Made by a program: the position numbers and the translations under genes. Under the pieces are notes generated by a model. It made no database searches. It saw only the letters and a list, made by a program, of their open reading frames with translations, and was not told the DNA's origin. A stretch of DNA of 64,000 nt from Brachybacterium sp. FME24 (GTDB lineage Bacteria > Actinomycetota > Actinomycetes > Actinomycetales > Dermabacteraceae), in contig NZ_JABUXV010000007.1 of the NCBI RefSeq assembly GCF_014897705.1, positions 1 through 64,000 on the forward strand. The letters run 5' to 3'. Positions 16,662 through 24,975 of the stretch are shown here, one piece after another (the stretch's first letter is position 1; the number at the start of each line of letters is the position of its first letter).

Positions 16662-18773
16662 ATGACGACCGACCCCATCACGGCCCCGCGGCCGCCCCTC
16701 CGCCCGACCGAACGCAGCTTCCATGGCGACACCGTCGTGGATCCCTACGAATGGATGCGCGACAAGACCGATCCCGAGGTGATCGCGCACCTCGAGGCGG
16801 AGAACGCCTACGCCGACGCCCGCACCGCGCATCTCGCGCCGTTGCGCTCCACGCTGGTCGACGAGTTCGTCGGCCACACCCAGGAGACGGACCTCAGCGT
16901 GCCGGTGCGCCGCGACGGCTGGTGGTACATCACCCGCACCACCGCCGGGAACGACTATCCGGCCTTCACCCGGGTGGCCGACGCCGGCACCCTGCCCCAG
17001 GTCGAGCCGGGTGTGCTGCTGGCCGGCGAGCAGGTGCTGGTCGATGCGCAGGCCGAGGCGGCCGGTGCCGAGTTCTACTCCCTGGGCGGGCTGGCCCCCT
17101 CCCCCGACCACACCCTGCTGGCCTACGCCGTGGACACCGCGGGAGATGAGCGCTTCACGATCCGGGTGAAGGACATCGCCTCCGGGGAGGTCCTCGACGA
17201 GGCCGTCACCCAGGCCGGCTACGGGCTGGCCTTCTCCACCGATCAGCAGTGGCTCTTCTACGCGCGGGTCGACGACGCGTGGCGTCAGCACCAGATCTGG
17301 CGTCACCGCATCGGCTCCCCCGGTGCACAGGACGAGCTGGTCCTCGAGGAGGAGGACGAGCGGTTCATGATCGGCTTCGACCGCTCCCGGGACGGTTCCA
17401 CGCTGGTCATCCAGGCCGGTTCCACCTCCACCACCGACGCGTGGCTGCTGGATCTGGCGGACCCGACGTCGGCCCCCGTACCGGCCGGCGGGCGCCGCGA
17501 CGGCGTGGACTACTCCCTCGAGCACGCCGGGGACCGCCTGCTGGTGGTGCACAACCACGGGACCCAGGGCTTCGCGCTCGCGCAGGCCCCGCTGACGGAC
17601 CCCGCTGCGTGGGAGGACCTGCTGGTCGCCGGCGAGGGCGAACGGCTGCTCGCCGTCGAGGCCTTCGCCTCCTTCGTGGCCCTGGAGCTGCGCAGCGCCG
17701 GGCTCGCGAGCGTGCGGATCATCCCGCGCGCGGCCGACGGCTCACTGCTGGCGGAGAAGGCCCGCGACCTCAGCCACGGCGGGGACCTGGACACCGTGGA
17801 GCTCGACGCCAACCCGAACTGGGACCAGACCACGGTGCGGTACCAGCTGACCAGCATGCTCACCCCGACCACGATCGCCGAGACCGACGTGGCCGGCGGT
17901 GAGGTGACGATCCTGCGCGTCACCCCGGTGCCGAACTACGACCCGTCGCGGTACGTGGAGCGGCGGGAGTGGGCACGCGCCGACGATGGCACGGCGATTC
18001 CGCTGTCCGTCGTCGCGCGGCGCGAGGTCGCCGCGGACGCCACTGCGCCGGGCTACCTCTACGGCTACGGCTCCTACGAGATGTCGATCGATCCGTCGTT
18101 CGTCCCCACTCGACTGTCGCTGCTGGATCGCGGCGTGGTCATCGCGATCGCGCACGTGCGCGGCGGCGGCGAGATGGGGCGCGACTGGTACGAGCACGGG
18201 AAGCTGCTGGAGAAGAAGAACTCCTTCAGCGACTTCGTGGCCGCAGCGCGACACCTGACAGAGTCCGGGCTGGTCGCGGAGGGTCGGCTCTCCGCGGAGG
18301 GACGCAGCGCGGGCGGGCTGCTCATGGGCGCCATCGCGAACCTCGCCCCCGAGCGGTTCCGGGCAGTGCTCGCCGGGGTGCCGTTCGTCGACACCCTCAC
18401 CACGATCCTGGACCCCTCCCTGCCGCTGACCGTGGGCGAGTGGGAGGAATGGGGCGATCCGCTGCACGATCCGGACGTGTACGCGTACATGAAGGAGTAC
18501 ACACCGTACGAGAACGTGAAGGCGGTGCAGTACCCGGCGATCTTCGCCGCGACCTCGCTCAACGACACCCGCGTCTTCTTCGTCGAGCCCGCGAAGTGGG
18601 TCGCGCGCCTGCGGGAGACGGTCACCTCCGACCAGGCCGAGCGCCCGATCCTGTTCCGCTGCGAGATGGTCGCCGGGCACGGCGGCCGCTCCGGCCGCTA
18701 CCGCAAGTGGGAGCAGCGGGCCGACGAACTGGCCTGGCTGCTCGAGCAGATCGGGGCGACCGAACCTCTCTGA
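16662..18773 (+). CDS. ptrB: prolyl oligopeptidase-family serine peptidase (oligopeptidase B)
   Basis: A 703-residue cytoplasmic serine peptidase of family S9A. It cuts short peptides, in oligopeptidase B after basic residues. The N-terminal beta-propeller restricts access. The catalytic half has Ser549 in EGRSAGGLLMG, Asp635 in SLNDTRV and His673 in AGHGGRSGR, a complete triad. There is no signal peptide. The start has no ribosome-binding site but a -10-like TACGCT 6 bases upstream, which points to a leaderless mRNA. The preceding gene is an inactive-looking tandem copy. The gene name is by family resemblance. Confidence 0.88.
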   Translation: MTTDPITAPRPPLRPTERSFHGDTVVDPYEWMRDKTDPEVIAHLEAENAYADARTAHLAPLRSTLVDEFVGHTQETDLSVPVRRDGWWYITRTTAGNDYPAFTRVADAGTLPQVEPGVLLAGEQVLVDAQAEAAGAEFYSLGGLAPSPDHTLLAYAVDTAGDERFTIRVKDIASGEVLDEAVTQAGYGLAFSTDQQWLFYARVDDAWRQHQIWRHRIGSPGAQDELVLEEEDERFMIGFDRSRDGSTLVIQAGSTSTTDAWLLDLADPTSAPVPAGGRRDGVDYSLEHAGDRLLVVHNHGTQGFALAQAPLTDPAAWEDLLVAGEGERLLAVEAFASFVALELRSAGLASVRIIPRAADGSLLAEKARDLSHGGDLDTVELDANPNWDQTTVRYQLTSMLTPTTIAETDVAGGEVTILRVTPVPNYDPSRYVERREWARADDGTAIPLSVVARREVAADATAPGYLYGYGSYEMSIDPSFVPTRLSLLDRGVVIAIAHVRGGGEMGRDWYEHGKLLEKKNSFSDFVAAARHLTESGLVAEGRLSAEGRSAGGLLMGAIANLAPERFRAVLAGVPFVDTLTTILDPSLPLTVGEWEEWGDPLHDPDVYAYMKEYTPYENVKAVQYPAIFAATSLNDTRVFFVEPAKWVARLRETVTSDQAERPILFRCEMVAGHGGRSGRYRKWEQRADELAWLLEQIGATEPL

Positions 18774-18787
18774 CTCCTGCGGCCTCT

Positions 18788-18799
18788 CGAAAATTTTCG
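18788..18799. promoter_or_regulatory. operator palindrome 1 of the xylanase gene
   Basis: CGAAAATTTTCG is a perfect 12-base palindrome of form CGAAA-NN-TTTCG. It lies 35 bp upstream of the -35 of the xylanase promoter and 95 bp from a second copy of the same form. Confidence 0.6.
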
Positions 18800-18834
18800 T
18801 TCCCGACGGCGAGGATCCGGCCACGCTGCCACGC

Positions 18835-18862
18835 TTGACGCCTCTGTGACGGGTGCCATACG
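18835..18862 (+). promoter_or_regulatory. xylanase promoter
   Basis: TTGACG (18835-18840) and CATACG (18857-18862) are 16 bases apart, 65 bp upstream of the ATG. The -10 is weak. The promoter is bracketed by the two CGAAA-NN-TTTCG sites. Confidence 0.45.
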
Positions 18863-18882
18863 CTCGAACTACCGAAATCGTT

Positions 18883-18894
18883 CGAAACATTTCG
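18883..18894. promoter_or_regulatory. operator palindrome 2 of the xylanase gene
   Basis: CGAAACATTTCG, form CGAAA-NN-TTTCG, lies about 20 bp past the -10, where a bound repressor would block transcription. A longer imperfect palindrome, CCGAAA to TTTCGG at 18872-18895, surrounds it. Confidence 0.6.
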
Positions 18895-18927
18895 GCCAGC
18901 TGAGCCAGATGAGTCATAGGAGACGTC

Positions 18928-20085
18928 ATGAAGCGCCGCCAGATCCTCACCGTCGGAGCGGCCACCGCCGCAGCCACTCTCGCCGCCGGGGGCGCCGCCT
19001 CCGCGGCGCCTCCCGGGAACCGAGAGCAGACCCCTCCCGGGCTCGCCAAGAAGGACAACCTGGCGTGGGCCGCCGGCGCAGAGATCGCGATCGGTTCCGC
19101 CGTCGCCGGGGGCGGGCACCACACCGACGAGTCGTACCCGCCGCCGCTCACCGGCGACGCCGACTACCGGGATCTCCTGGGCCGCGAGTTCACCTCGGTC
19201 TCGGCCGAGAACCAGATGAAGTGGGATCACCTGCGCCCGGAGCCCGGAGCCTTTGCCTTCGAGGACGCCGACGCCATCATGGAGTTCGCCGCGCAGCACG
19301 GTCAGGTCGTGCGCGGCCACACCCTGCTCTGGCACAGCCAGAACCCCGACTGGCTCGCCGAGGGCGCCTACAGCGCCGAGGAGCTGCGCGAGATCCTGTA
19401 CGAGCACATCACCACGGTGGTCGGCCGGTATCGCGGCCGCATCCAGCAGTGGGACGTGGTCAACGAGATCATGGACGAGGCCGGCAACCTGCGCATGAGC
19501 GACAACATCTGGCTGCGCGAGCTGGGCACCGGAATCATCGCCGACGCCTTCCGCTGGGCCCGCGAGGCGGACCCGGACGCCCTGCTGTTCTTCAACGACT
19601 ACAACGTCGACGGGATCAACGCGAAGTCCGACGCGTACTACGCTCTCATCCCGACACTGCTCGCCGACGGCGTCCCGGTGGACGGGTTCTCGACCCAGGG
19701 ACACCTGTCGATCCGCTACGGCTTCCCCGGTGACCTCGCCGAGAACCTCCAGCGCTTCGCCGATCTGGGACTGCAGACTGCGATCACCGAGCTCGACGTG
19801 CGCATGGACCTGCCCGAGGGCGTCGATCCGACCGCCGAGCAGCTCGAGCAGCAGGCCGAGTACTACCGCCGCGCGACCGAGGCGGCCCTGTCCGTGGATG
19901 GCTGCAACTCCCTCACCCTGTGGGGCTTCGTGGACACCTACTCGTGGGTCCCGATCACCTTCCCGGGCGAGGGCGCCGCCACCGTGCTCTGGGAGGACTT
20001 CTCGCGCAAGCCCGCCTACTACGCAGTCCAGGACGCCCTCGCCGCGGCCAGCGGTCGGGCCGGGCATCCGGCGCTGCGGCGGTGA
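18928..20085 (+). CDS. secreted endo-beta-1,4-xylanase, GH10
   Basis: A 385-residue secreted enzyme of glycoside hydrolase family 10 that cuts the xylan backbone. The leader (1-26) has MKRRQIL, an Ala-rich core and an ASA cleavage site. The RR suggests Tat export, though the motif is incomplete. The single catalytic domain has the expected landmarks: SAENQMKWD, GHTLLWHSQ, acid/base Glu180 in WDVVNE and nucleophile Glu289 in ITELDVR, ending with LWGFVDTYSW. There is no carbohydrate-binding module. TAGGAGA precedes the ATG. Two CGAAA-NN-TTTCG palindromes around the promoter suggest repression by a LacI-type regulator; none is adjacent. Confidence 0.93.
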   Translation: MKRRQILTVGAATAAATLAAGGAASAAPPGNREQTPPGLAKKDNLAWAAGAEIAIGSAVAGGGHHTDESYPPPLTGDADYRDLLGREFTSVSAENQMKWDHLRPEPGAFAFEDADAIMEFAAQHGQVVRGHTLLWHSQNPDWLAEGAYSAEELREILYEHITTVVGRYRGRIQQWDVVNEIMDEAGNLRMSDNIWLRELGTGIIADAFRWAREADPDALLFFNDYNVDGINAKSDAYYALIPTLLADGVPVDGFSTQGHLSIRYGFPGDLAENLQRFADLGLQTAITELDVRMDLPEGVDPTAEQLEQQAEYYRRATEAALSVDGCNSLTLWGFVDTYSWVPITFPGEGAATVLWEDFSRKPAYYAVQDALAAASGRAGHPALRR

Positions 20086-20093
20086 CCGCTTCG

Positions 20094-20119
20094 GATCAGC
20101 CGGCGCCGCTCAGCTGATC
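20094..20119. terminator. bidirectional hairpin between xylanase and SDR genes
   Basis: GATCAGC (20094-20100) and GCTGATC (20113-20119) are perfect inverted repeats between the two convergent genes. The loop holds the SDR stop codon. Confidence 0.45.
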
Positions 20120-20898
20120 AGGTAGCCGCCGTCGACCGGGATCTCGACCCCGTTGACCATCGAGGCGGCGTCCGAGGCGAGCCAGACCGCGACGTCGGAC
20201 ACCTCGCGGGGCTCGGCGAAGCGGGACTGCGGGATGCGCGCCAGCATCGGGGCGGCCTTGGCCGGCTGGTCGCCCCACACCGTCCTGCCCATGTCGGTCA
20301 GCACGACCGTGGGGCAGATGGAGTTGGCGCGCACCCCCTGCGGACCCAGCTCGAGGGCGAGGGTACGAGTGGCCATGACGAGGCCGGCCTTGGCCGTGCT
20401 GTAGGCGTAGTGCTCGGCCAGGGGGCGCAGTGCGGCGGCGGAGGCGATCGTGACGATCGCGCCGCCGCCGGAGCCCGCCATGGCCGCGCCGGCCCGGGCG
20501 GCGAGCAGCGCCGGCGCCCGCAGGTTCACCTGCAGGGTCTCGTCGAAGTGCGCGCTGCTCAGCTCGTCGACCGTCTCCGGATGGGAGATGCCGGCGTTGT
20601 TGACCAGCACATCCAGCCGGCCTGGCCCCTCGAGGGCTGCCGAGGCCTCGTCCCAGAGCCGGTCCGGGACCTCGGGATCGGCGAGATCCGCCGCCAGCAC
20701 CGCCGTGCGCACCCCGTGCTCCTCGCGGAGTCGGCGAGCCTGCCCCTCGACGGCCTCCACGTCGCGGGCGGTGAGCACGAGATCGGCACCCGCGGCCGCG
20801 AAGGCCCGAGCGATGTCCGCCCCGATCCCGCGGCTCGCACCCGTGATCAGGGCACGACGGCCGTCGAGAGGGCGGGCGGAGGAGTCGGAGCGGGTCAT
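20110..20898 (-). CDS. short-chain dehydrogenase/reductase (SDR)
   Basis: A 262-residue classical SDR oxidoreductase. The Rossmann motif TGASRGIG is at 19-26, NNAG near 100-103, Ser153 precedes the catalytic YSTAK (Tyr166, Lys170), and the C-terminus has the usual MVNGVEIPVDGGYL. It reduces or oxidises an alcohol/ketone with NAD(P)H; an Arg after the first motif residues hints at NADPH. The substrate cannot be told. It follows metQ on the same strand, but a leaderless -10 (TAGCCT) before its ATG suggests its own promoter. Confidence 0.88.
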   Translation of the reverse strand: MTRSDSSARPLDGRRALITGASRGIGADIARAFAAAGADLVLTARDVEAVEGQARRLREEHGVRTAVLAADLADPEVPDRLWDEASAALEGPGRLDVLVNNAGISHPETVDELSSAHFDETLQVNLRAPALLAARAGAAMAGSGGGAIVTIASAAALRPLAEHYAYSTAKAGLVMATRTLALELGPQGVRANSICPTVVLTDMGRTVWGDQPAKAAPMLARIPQSRFAEPREVSDVAVWLASDAASMVNGVEIPVDGGYLIS

Positions 20899-20904
20899 AG
20901 CCCC

Positions 20905-20910
20905 AGGCTA
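20905..20910 (-). promoter_or_regulatory. leaderless -10 of the SDR gene
   Basis: TAGCCT on the minus strand, 6 bases before the ATG (20898), with no Shine-Dalgarno. Confidence 0.55.
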
Positions 20911-20911
20911 C

Positions 20912-21751
20912 TCAGAAGGCGGGGATGACGCCGCCGGCGTAGGTGTCCTCGATGAACGTGCGCACGTCCTCGGAATGCATCAGCTCCTCGAGCTTCTGCA
21001 GCGCCGGGTTCTCGACGTCCGTGGTGCGGACGGCCAGCATGTTCGCGTAGGGGTTGCCCTCGGCGGATTCCAGGACCAGTGCGTCCTCGGCGGGCTTGAG
21101 ATCGGCCTCCAGCGCGTAGTTGCCGTTGATCACCGCAGCGGCGAAGTCACCCTTGGTGCGGGGCAGCAGCGCCGGGTCGATCTCGGAGAACGTGAGGTTC
21201 TTGGGGTTCTCGGCGATGTCCGCGGGCGTGGCGTCCGTGGGCTCGATGCCGTCCTTCAGGGCGAACAGCCCCTGCTCCGCGAGCAGCGCGAGGGCACGGC
21301 CACGGTTGGTGGGGTCGTTGGGGATGCCGACCTCATCGCCCTCGGCGAGCTCGTCGAGGCTGGAGAGGGTCTCGGAGTAGACGCCCAGCGGCTCGAGATG
21401 GACGGGCTCGAGGGCGGTCAGCCCGTAGCCGTTCTCCTCGATCTCGGTCTCCAGGTACGGCGTGTGCTGGAAGAAGTTCGCGTCGACCTCGCCGTCGCTG
21501 AGCAGGCGGTTCGGGATCGGGTACTCGGTCTGCTCCTGGAGGTCGAGCTCGAGGCCCGCCTCGGCGGCGAGGTTGTCCTGGACGAACGTCAGGATCGCCA
21601 TGTGCGGGACCGGGGTGGCGGCGATACGGATCGTCGTGATGCCGTCCGTCTCCTGGAGCGGGGTCTCCTCCTCGCCCCCGCAGGCGGCGAGGGTGAGGGC
21701 GGCGAGACCTGCGCCGGAGGCGAACAGGGTGCGGCGGCTGACGATGCTCAT
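20912..21751 (-). CDS. metQ: methionine-binding lipoprotein MetQ (NlpA family)
   Basis: A 279-residue extracytoplasmic receptor for methionine. The leader ends in lipobox LAAC (Cys24). The mature part has the family signatures: GxTPVPH-like AATPVPHMAIL, the FFQHTPYLE motif (residues about 90-98) and IPNDPTNRGRALALL. AGGAGG lies 8 bases before the ATG. It is the last gene of a metN-metI-metQ operon on the minus strand. No S-box riboswitch is visible upstream of metN. Confidence 0.92.
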   Translation of the reverse strand: MSIVSRRTLFASGAGLAALTLAACGGEEETPLQETDGITTIRIAATPVPHMAILTFVQDNLAAEAGLELDLQEQTEYPIPNRLLSDGEVDANFFQHTPYLETEIEENGYGLTALEPVHLEPLGVYSETLSSLDELAEGDEVGIPNDPTNRGRALALLAEQGLFALKDGIEPTDATPADIAENPKNLTFSEIDPALLPRTKGDFAAAVINGNYALEADLKPAEDALVLESAEGNPYANMLAVRTTDVENPALQKLEELMHSEDVRTFIEDTYAGGVIPAF

Positions 21752-21808
21752 GAGGGGATCCTCCTGGGATGACGAGCTGGGATGGCGGGGACTGCGTGGG
21801 TCGGACGG

Positions 21809-22510
21809 TCAGACGGCGCGGGCACGGTGGTCGACGGCGCCGGCCAGGCGGGACCCGATCAGCTGCACCAGGATCACGATGATGACCAGCAGGATCACGG
21901 TCGCGATGATGATCTCGGTCTGGTAGCCGGTGTAGCCGCGGTTGTAGGCCAGCTGGCCGAGGCCGCCGGCGTTCACGGAGCCGGCCATGGCGGTGTAGCC
22001 GATCACGGCGATCGTGGTGGTGGTGATCGAGCCGATGATCCCCGGCAGCGCCTCGGGGACCAGCACCTGGCGGATCACCTGCCAGCGACTTGCGCCCATC
22101 ATCTGCACCGCCTCGATCTTGCCCGCGGGGATCTCGCGCAGGTTCAGTTCGAACAGGCGCGCCGCGAAGGGCACCGCCGCGATGGTCAGGGCGATCATCG
22201 CGGCGTTCGGGCCGGTGGAACGGCCGGTGATGAGCGAGGTGACCGGGATCAGCGCGATGATCAGGATGAAGAACGGGAAGGAGCGCAGCACGTTGACGAT
22301 GAAGCCGGCGACCTGGTTCAGAGTGCGCACCAGCGGGGACTTCGCTCCGTCGGTCTCGAACAGGGCGATTCCCAGCGGCAGCCCGAGCAGCACCGTCAGC
22401 GCCATGGTCACCGCAGTCATGTAGAGCGTGACCAGGGTGTTCTGCCAGAGACCGTCGTCCCAGCGGGTGAACAGAGGGTTCTGGGCCCACTCCTGCAGAA
22501 GTTCGATCAT
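21809..22510 (-). CDS. metI: methionine ABC transporter permease MetI
   Basis: A 233-residue membrane protein with five predicted helices and the MetI-specific loop (FELNLREIPAGKIEAVQMMGAS). It includes NVLRSFPFFILIIALIP and GYTAMAGSVNAGGLGQLA, both characteristic. It overlaps metN by 4 bp and forms the channel for D/L-methionine uptake with MetN and MetQ. Confidence 0.93.
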   Translation of the reverse strand: MIELLQEWAQNPLFTRWDDGLWQNTLVTLYMTAVTMALTVLLGLPLGIALFETDGAKSPLVRTLNQVAGFIVNVLRSFPFFILIIALIPVTSLITGRSTGPNAAMIALTIAAVPFAARLFELNLREIPAGKIEAVQMMGASRWQVIRQVLVPEALPGIIGSITTTTIAVIGYTAMAGSVNAGGLGQLAYNRGYTGYQTEIIIATVILLVIIVILVQLIGSRLAGAVDHRARAV

Positions 22511-23523
22511 GCCGTCACCTCCTTGGCGACCACGCCGGCATCGTCGAGCTCACGCAGGAAGGTCGCCAGACCCTCCCTCGAGATCGGCTCCCCGGAGTGG
22601 TTGCGCAGTGCGAGCTGGACGCGGCCGACCTGGCGGCCGCCGATGGTCTCGATGGTGCCTGCGACGATCGTGGCGCTCGCGTCATGGGATTCGGCGAGGC
22701 TCACCAGGTCATCGCTGGTGCGGATCGTCGGGGAGTTGCCGTAGTCGCAGTTGACGATGAGAGCGTTGATGCCGGTGGGCGCCGGCGGCAGCGGGATCAG
22801 CTCGGCGGAGAGCGGGCCATGGGGATCGGCGGCCACATCGACCAGGTCACCGGTCTGGGTGATCGTCCCGTCCTGGAGCAGGGTCACGGTGTCGCAGACC
22901 TCGCGCACCACCGCCATCTCGTGGGTGATGATCACGACCGTGATGCCGAGGCGTTCACGCAGGTCACCGATCAGGTTCAGGATCTGGTGGGTGGTGGTGC
23001 CGTCCAGCGCGCTGGTGGGCTCGTCGCACAGCAGCACCTTGGGCTCCGCAGCCAGGCCGCGGGCGATGCCGACGCGCTGGATCTGACCGCCGGAGAGCTG
23101 CGCGGGATAGTTGTTCTCGCGCCCGCCCAGGCCTACGAGCTCCACGAGCTCGGCGACCCGCTGCTGACGCTTCGCCCGGGACACCCCGGCGATCTCCAGC
23201 GGGTGGGCGATGTTCTGGGCGGCCGTGCGGGAGTCCAGCAGGTTCGCGTGCTGGAACACCATGCCGATGTTGCGGCGGGCGGCGCGCAGTGCAGCACCCT
23301 CCAGGGCGGCCACGTCGGTGCCGTCGACCTCGACCCGGCCCGAGGTCGGCTTCTCCAGGCCGGTCAGGCAGCGGATGAGGGTGGACTTCCCGGCGCCGGA
23401 GCGCCCGACGATGCCGTGCACGCGCCCCGGATCGAGGTGGAGGTCGATCCCTCCGAGCGCGACGACGGGGTCTCCCCCGCCGGGCGCGGGAAAGACCTTC
23501 GTGAGGCCATCGAGAGTGATCAC
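22507..23523 (-). CDS. metN: methionine ABC transporter ATPase MetN
   Basis: A 338-residue ATPase with Walker A GRSGAGKST, signature LSGGQIQRV, Walker B VLLCDEPTSALD, and the C-terminal NIL domain (about 255-338) that binds methionine and gives feedback inhibition in this family. The start is GTG. A GGAGGAG is 17 bases away, rather far; TTCACT 6 bases upstream could equally be a leaderless -10. An inverted repeat AGAGTGA-A-TCACTCT (23528-23542) lies just before the start and may be an operator. Confidence 0.9.
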   Translation of the reverse strand: MITLDGLTKVFPAPGGGDPVVALGGIDLHLDPGRVHGIVGRSGAGKSTLIRCLTGLEKPTSGRVEVDGTDVAALEGAALRAARRNIGMVFQHANLLDSRTAAQNIAHPLEIAGVSRAKRQQRVAELVELVGLGGRENNYPAQLSGGQIQRVGIARGLAAEPKVLLCDEPTSALDGTTTHQILNLIGDLRERLGITVVIITHEMAVVREVCDTVTLLQDGTITQTGDLVDVAADPHGPLSAELIPLPPAPTGINALIVNCDYGNSPTIRTSDDLVSLAESHDASATIVAGTIETIGGRQVGRVQLALRNHSGEPISREGLATFLRELDDAGVVAKEVTA

Positions 23524-23527
23524 GTGA

Positions 23528-23542
23528 AGAGTGAATCACTCT
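23528..23542. promoter_or_regulatory. inverted repeat before metN
   Basis: AGAGTGA and TCACTCT are perfect 7-base arms around one base, ending five bases upstream of the metN start codon. The position suits a repressor site; the protein is unknown. Confidence 0.4.
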
Positions 23543-23619
23543 CCTCCGTCTCCGTCGGAGTACTTGTTCATCTGAGGAAACACACGTCACAGGCCTGCAC
23601 CCTCGCCTGTGCACGGGGT

Positions 23620-23728
23620 CACGTCGACGCGCACTGAGATCTGTCATGGGTGACCGGTGACGATCCCATCCGCGCTCGTGATCCCTCGCCCTACTGGCCG
23701 GCGGCAGATCTCGGGAGAGTAGGGCCAT
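23620..23728 (+). promoter_or_regulatory. duplicated promoter element, copy A
   Basis: This ~105-bp segment aligns by eye at about three-quarters identity with 28939-29044. Shared blocks include CACGTCGAC, TCATGGG, GTGATCC, GCCCTACTGGC and CGGGAGAGTAG. GCCCTACT (23688-23695) and AGTAGGGC (23718-23725) are inverted repeats. GAGAGT ends 6 bases before the ATG at 23727, the spacing of a leaderless -10. Confidence 0.6.
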
Positions 23729-23996
23729 GACATCGACACAGCGCACCGCATCTGCTCCCCCCGAACGCTCCATCCTGATGGACCTGATGGCCATCACCCC
23801 CTCCGCGACCCTGGGCCGCGAGCTGCTCGCTCTGGTCCTGAACCTGGCTCTGGTCGGAATCCTCGTCATCGTGATCCAGCCGGAGCCCCTGGTCCTGGCC
23901 GTCATGCTCGGCGTCGTCGGCCTGTTCATGCTGGTCCGCCTGGCCGTCGGGTTCCGCACCCGGGGCTACGCCCGTGACCTGACGGGCGGTCGCTGA
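23727..23996 (+). CDS. small two-helix membrane protein
   Basis: An 89-residue protein with two adjacent membrane segments (about 32-50 and 53-72) after a soluble N-terminus of 30 residues and ending in a short basic tail. No family recognised. It is separated by one base from the ABC exporter ATPase gene and is likely co-transcribed with it, so it may be a third subunit or an accessory of the exporter. Its ATG sits directly at the end of duplicated promoter element A. Confidence 0.65.
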   Translation: MTSTQRTASAPPERSILMDLMAITPSATLGRELLALVLNLALVGILVIVIQPEPLVLAVMLGVVGLFMLVRLAVGFRTRGYARDLTGGR

Positions 23997-23997
23997 G

Positions 23998-24975
23998 ATG
24001 TCGACCCTTCACCAGGCACCCACCGGCGCCACCTCCAGCACCCATCCCGCCGAGGTCCTGCTGCGGGCCGAGGGCCTCTCCCGTCACTACGGGCGCGGCA
24101 AGGACTCCTACCTGGCCGTCGACGGCCTCGACCTCACCCTTCACCGCGGCGAACTGTTCGGCCTGCTCGGCACCAACGGCGCCGGCAAGACCTCCACCCT
24201 GGAGGTGCTCGAGGGCCTCGCCCGCCCCACCTCCGGCTCGGTGCACGTGTTCGGGCACGACCCGTATCGCGAGCGCCGTGCCGTGCGCCCCCGCCAGGGG
24301 CTCATGCTGCAGACCGGCGGCTTCCCCGCGGACCTCACCGCCCTCGAGGCCCTGACCATGTGGAGCCGGACGCTGAGCACCCCAAGACCAGTGCTCGACG
24401 TGCTGGCCGACGTCGACCTCACCGACCGGGCGAGCACCCGCATCTCCTCCCTCTCCGGCGGCGAGGTGCGACGACTCGACCTGGCCAGCGCGATCGCCGG
24501 CGATCCCGAGCTGCTGTTCCTCGACGAGCCGACCACCGGCCTGGACCCCGAGTCGCGGGCCCGCGCCTGGGAGCTCATCGCCTCCCTCAAGCAGCGCGGC
24601 ACCACGATCGTGCTGACCACCCACTACCTGGAGGAGGCCGAGACCCTCGCCGACCGCCTCGCGATCATGCACCGCGGGCGCATCGTGCGCGAAGGCACGG
24701 TGGCCGAGGTCGTCGACGGGCACGCCGCCCGGATCCGGGTGACGCTCCCGGCAGATGCCCCCGCCCTGCCCGTGCTCCACGGCCAGGCGAACCGCTCCAC
24801 CTCGGGTCGCCTCGAGGTGACCACTCCGTCGCTCACCTCTGACCTCCACGCCCTCCTCACCTGGGCCCGCGCCGCCCGCATCGAGCTCACCGGCCTCGAT
24901 GCCCGCGCCGCCAGCCTCGAATCAGTGTTCCTCGAGATCGCCGGCTCCTCCAACCTCGTCGAAGGAAGATCATGA
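23998..24975 (+). CDS. ABC exporter ATPase
   Basis: A 325-residue ATPase of the drug/antibiotic exporter type (ABC-2 systems). Walker A is GTNGAGKTS, signature LSGGEVRRLD, Walker B LLFLDEPTTGLD, H-loop TTHYLEE, followed by a C-terminal domain of about 85 residues as in DrrA-like proteins. It is translationally coupled to the permease by ATGA. The substrate is unknown. A two-component system of the kind that often accompanies such exporters lies 5 kb downstream. Confidence 0.9.
   Translation: MSTLHQAPTGATSSTHPAEVLLRAEGLSRHYGRGKDSYLAVDGLDLTLHRGELFGLLGTNGAGKTSTLEVLEGLARPTSGSVHVFGHDPYRERRAVRPRQGLMLQTGGFPADLTALEALTMWSRTLSTPRPVLDVLADVDLTDRASTRISSLSGGEVRRLDLASAIAGDPELLFLDEPTTGLDPESRARAWELIASLKQRGTTIVLTTHYLEEAETLADRLAIMHRGRIVREGTVAEVVDGHAARIRVTLPADAPALPVLHGQANRSTSGRLEVTTPSLTSDLHALLTWARAARIELTGLDARAASLESVFLEIAGSSNLVEGRS

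Noticed and set aside
23524-23640. SAM riboswitch upstream of metN
   Set aside because: No S-box core could be found; only a short inverted repeat next to the start.
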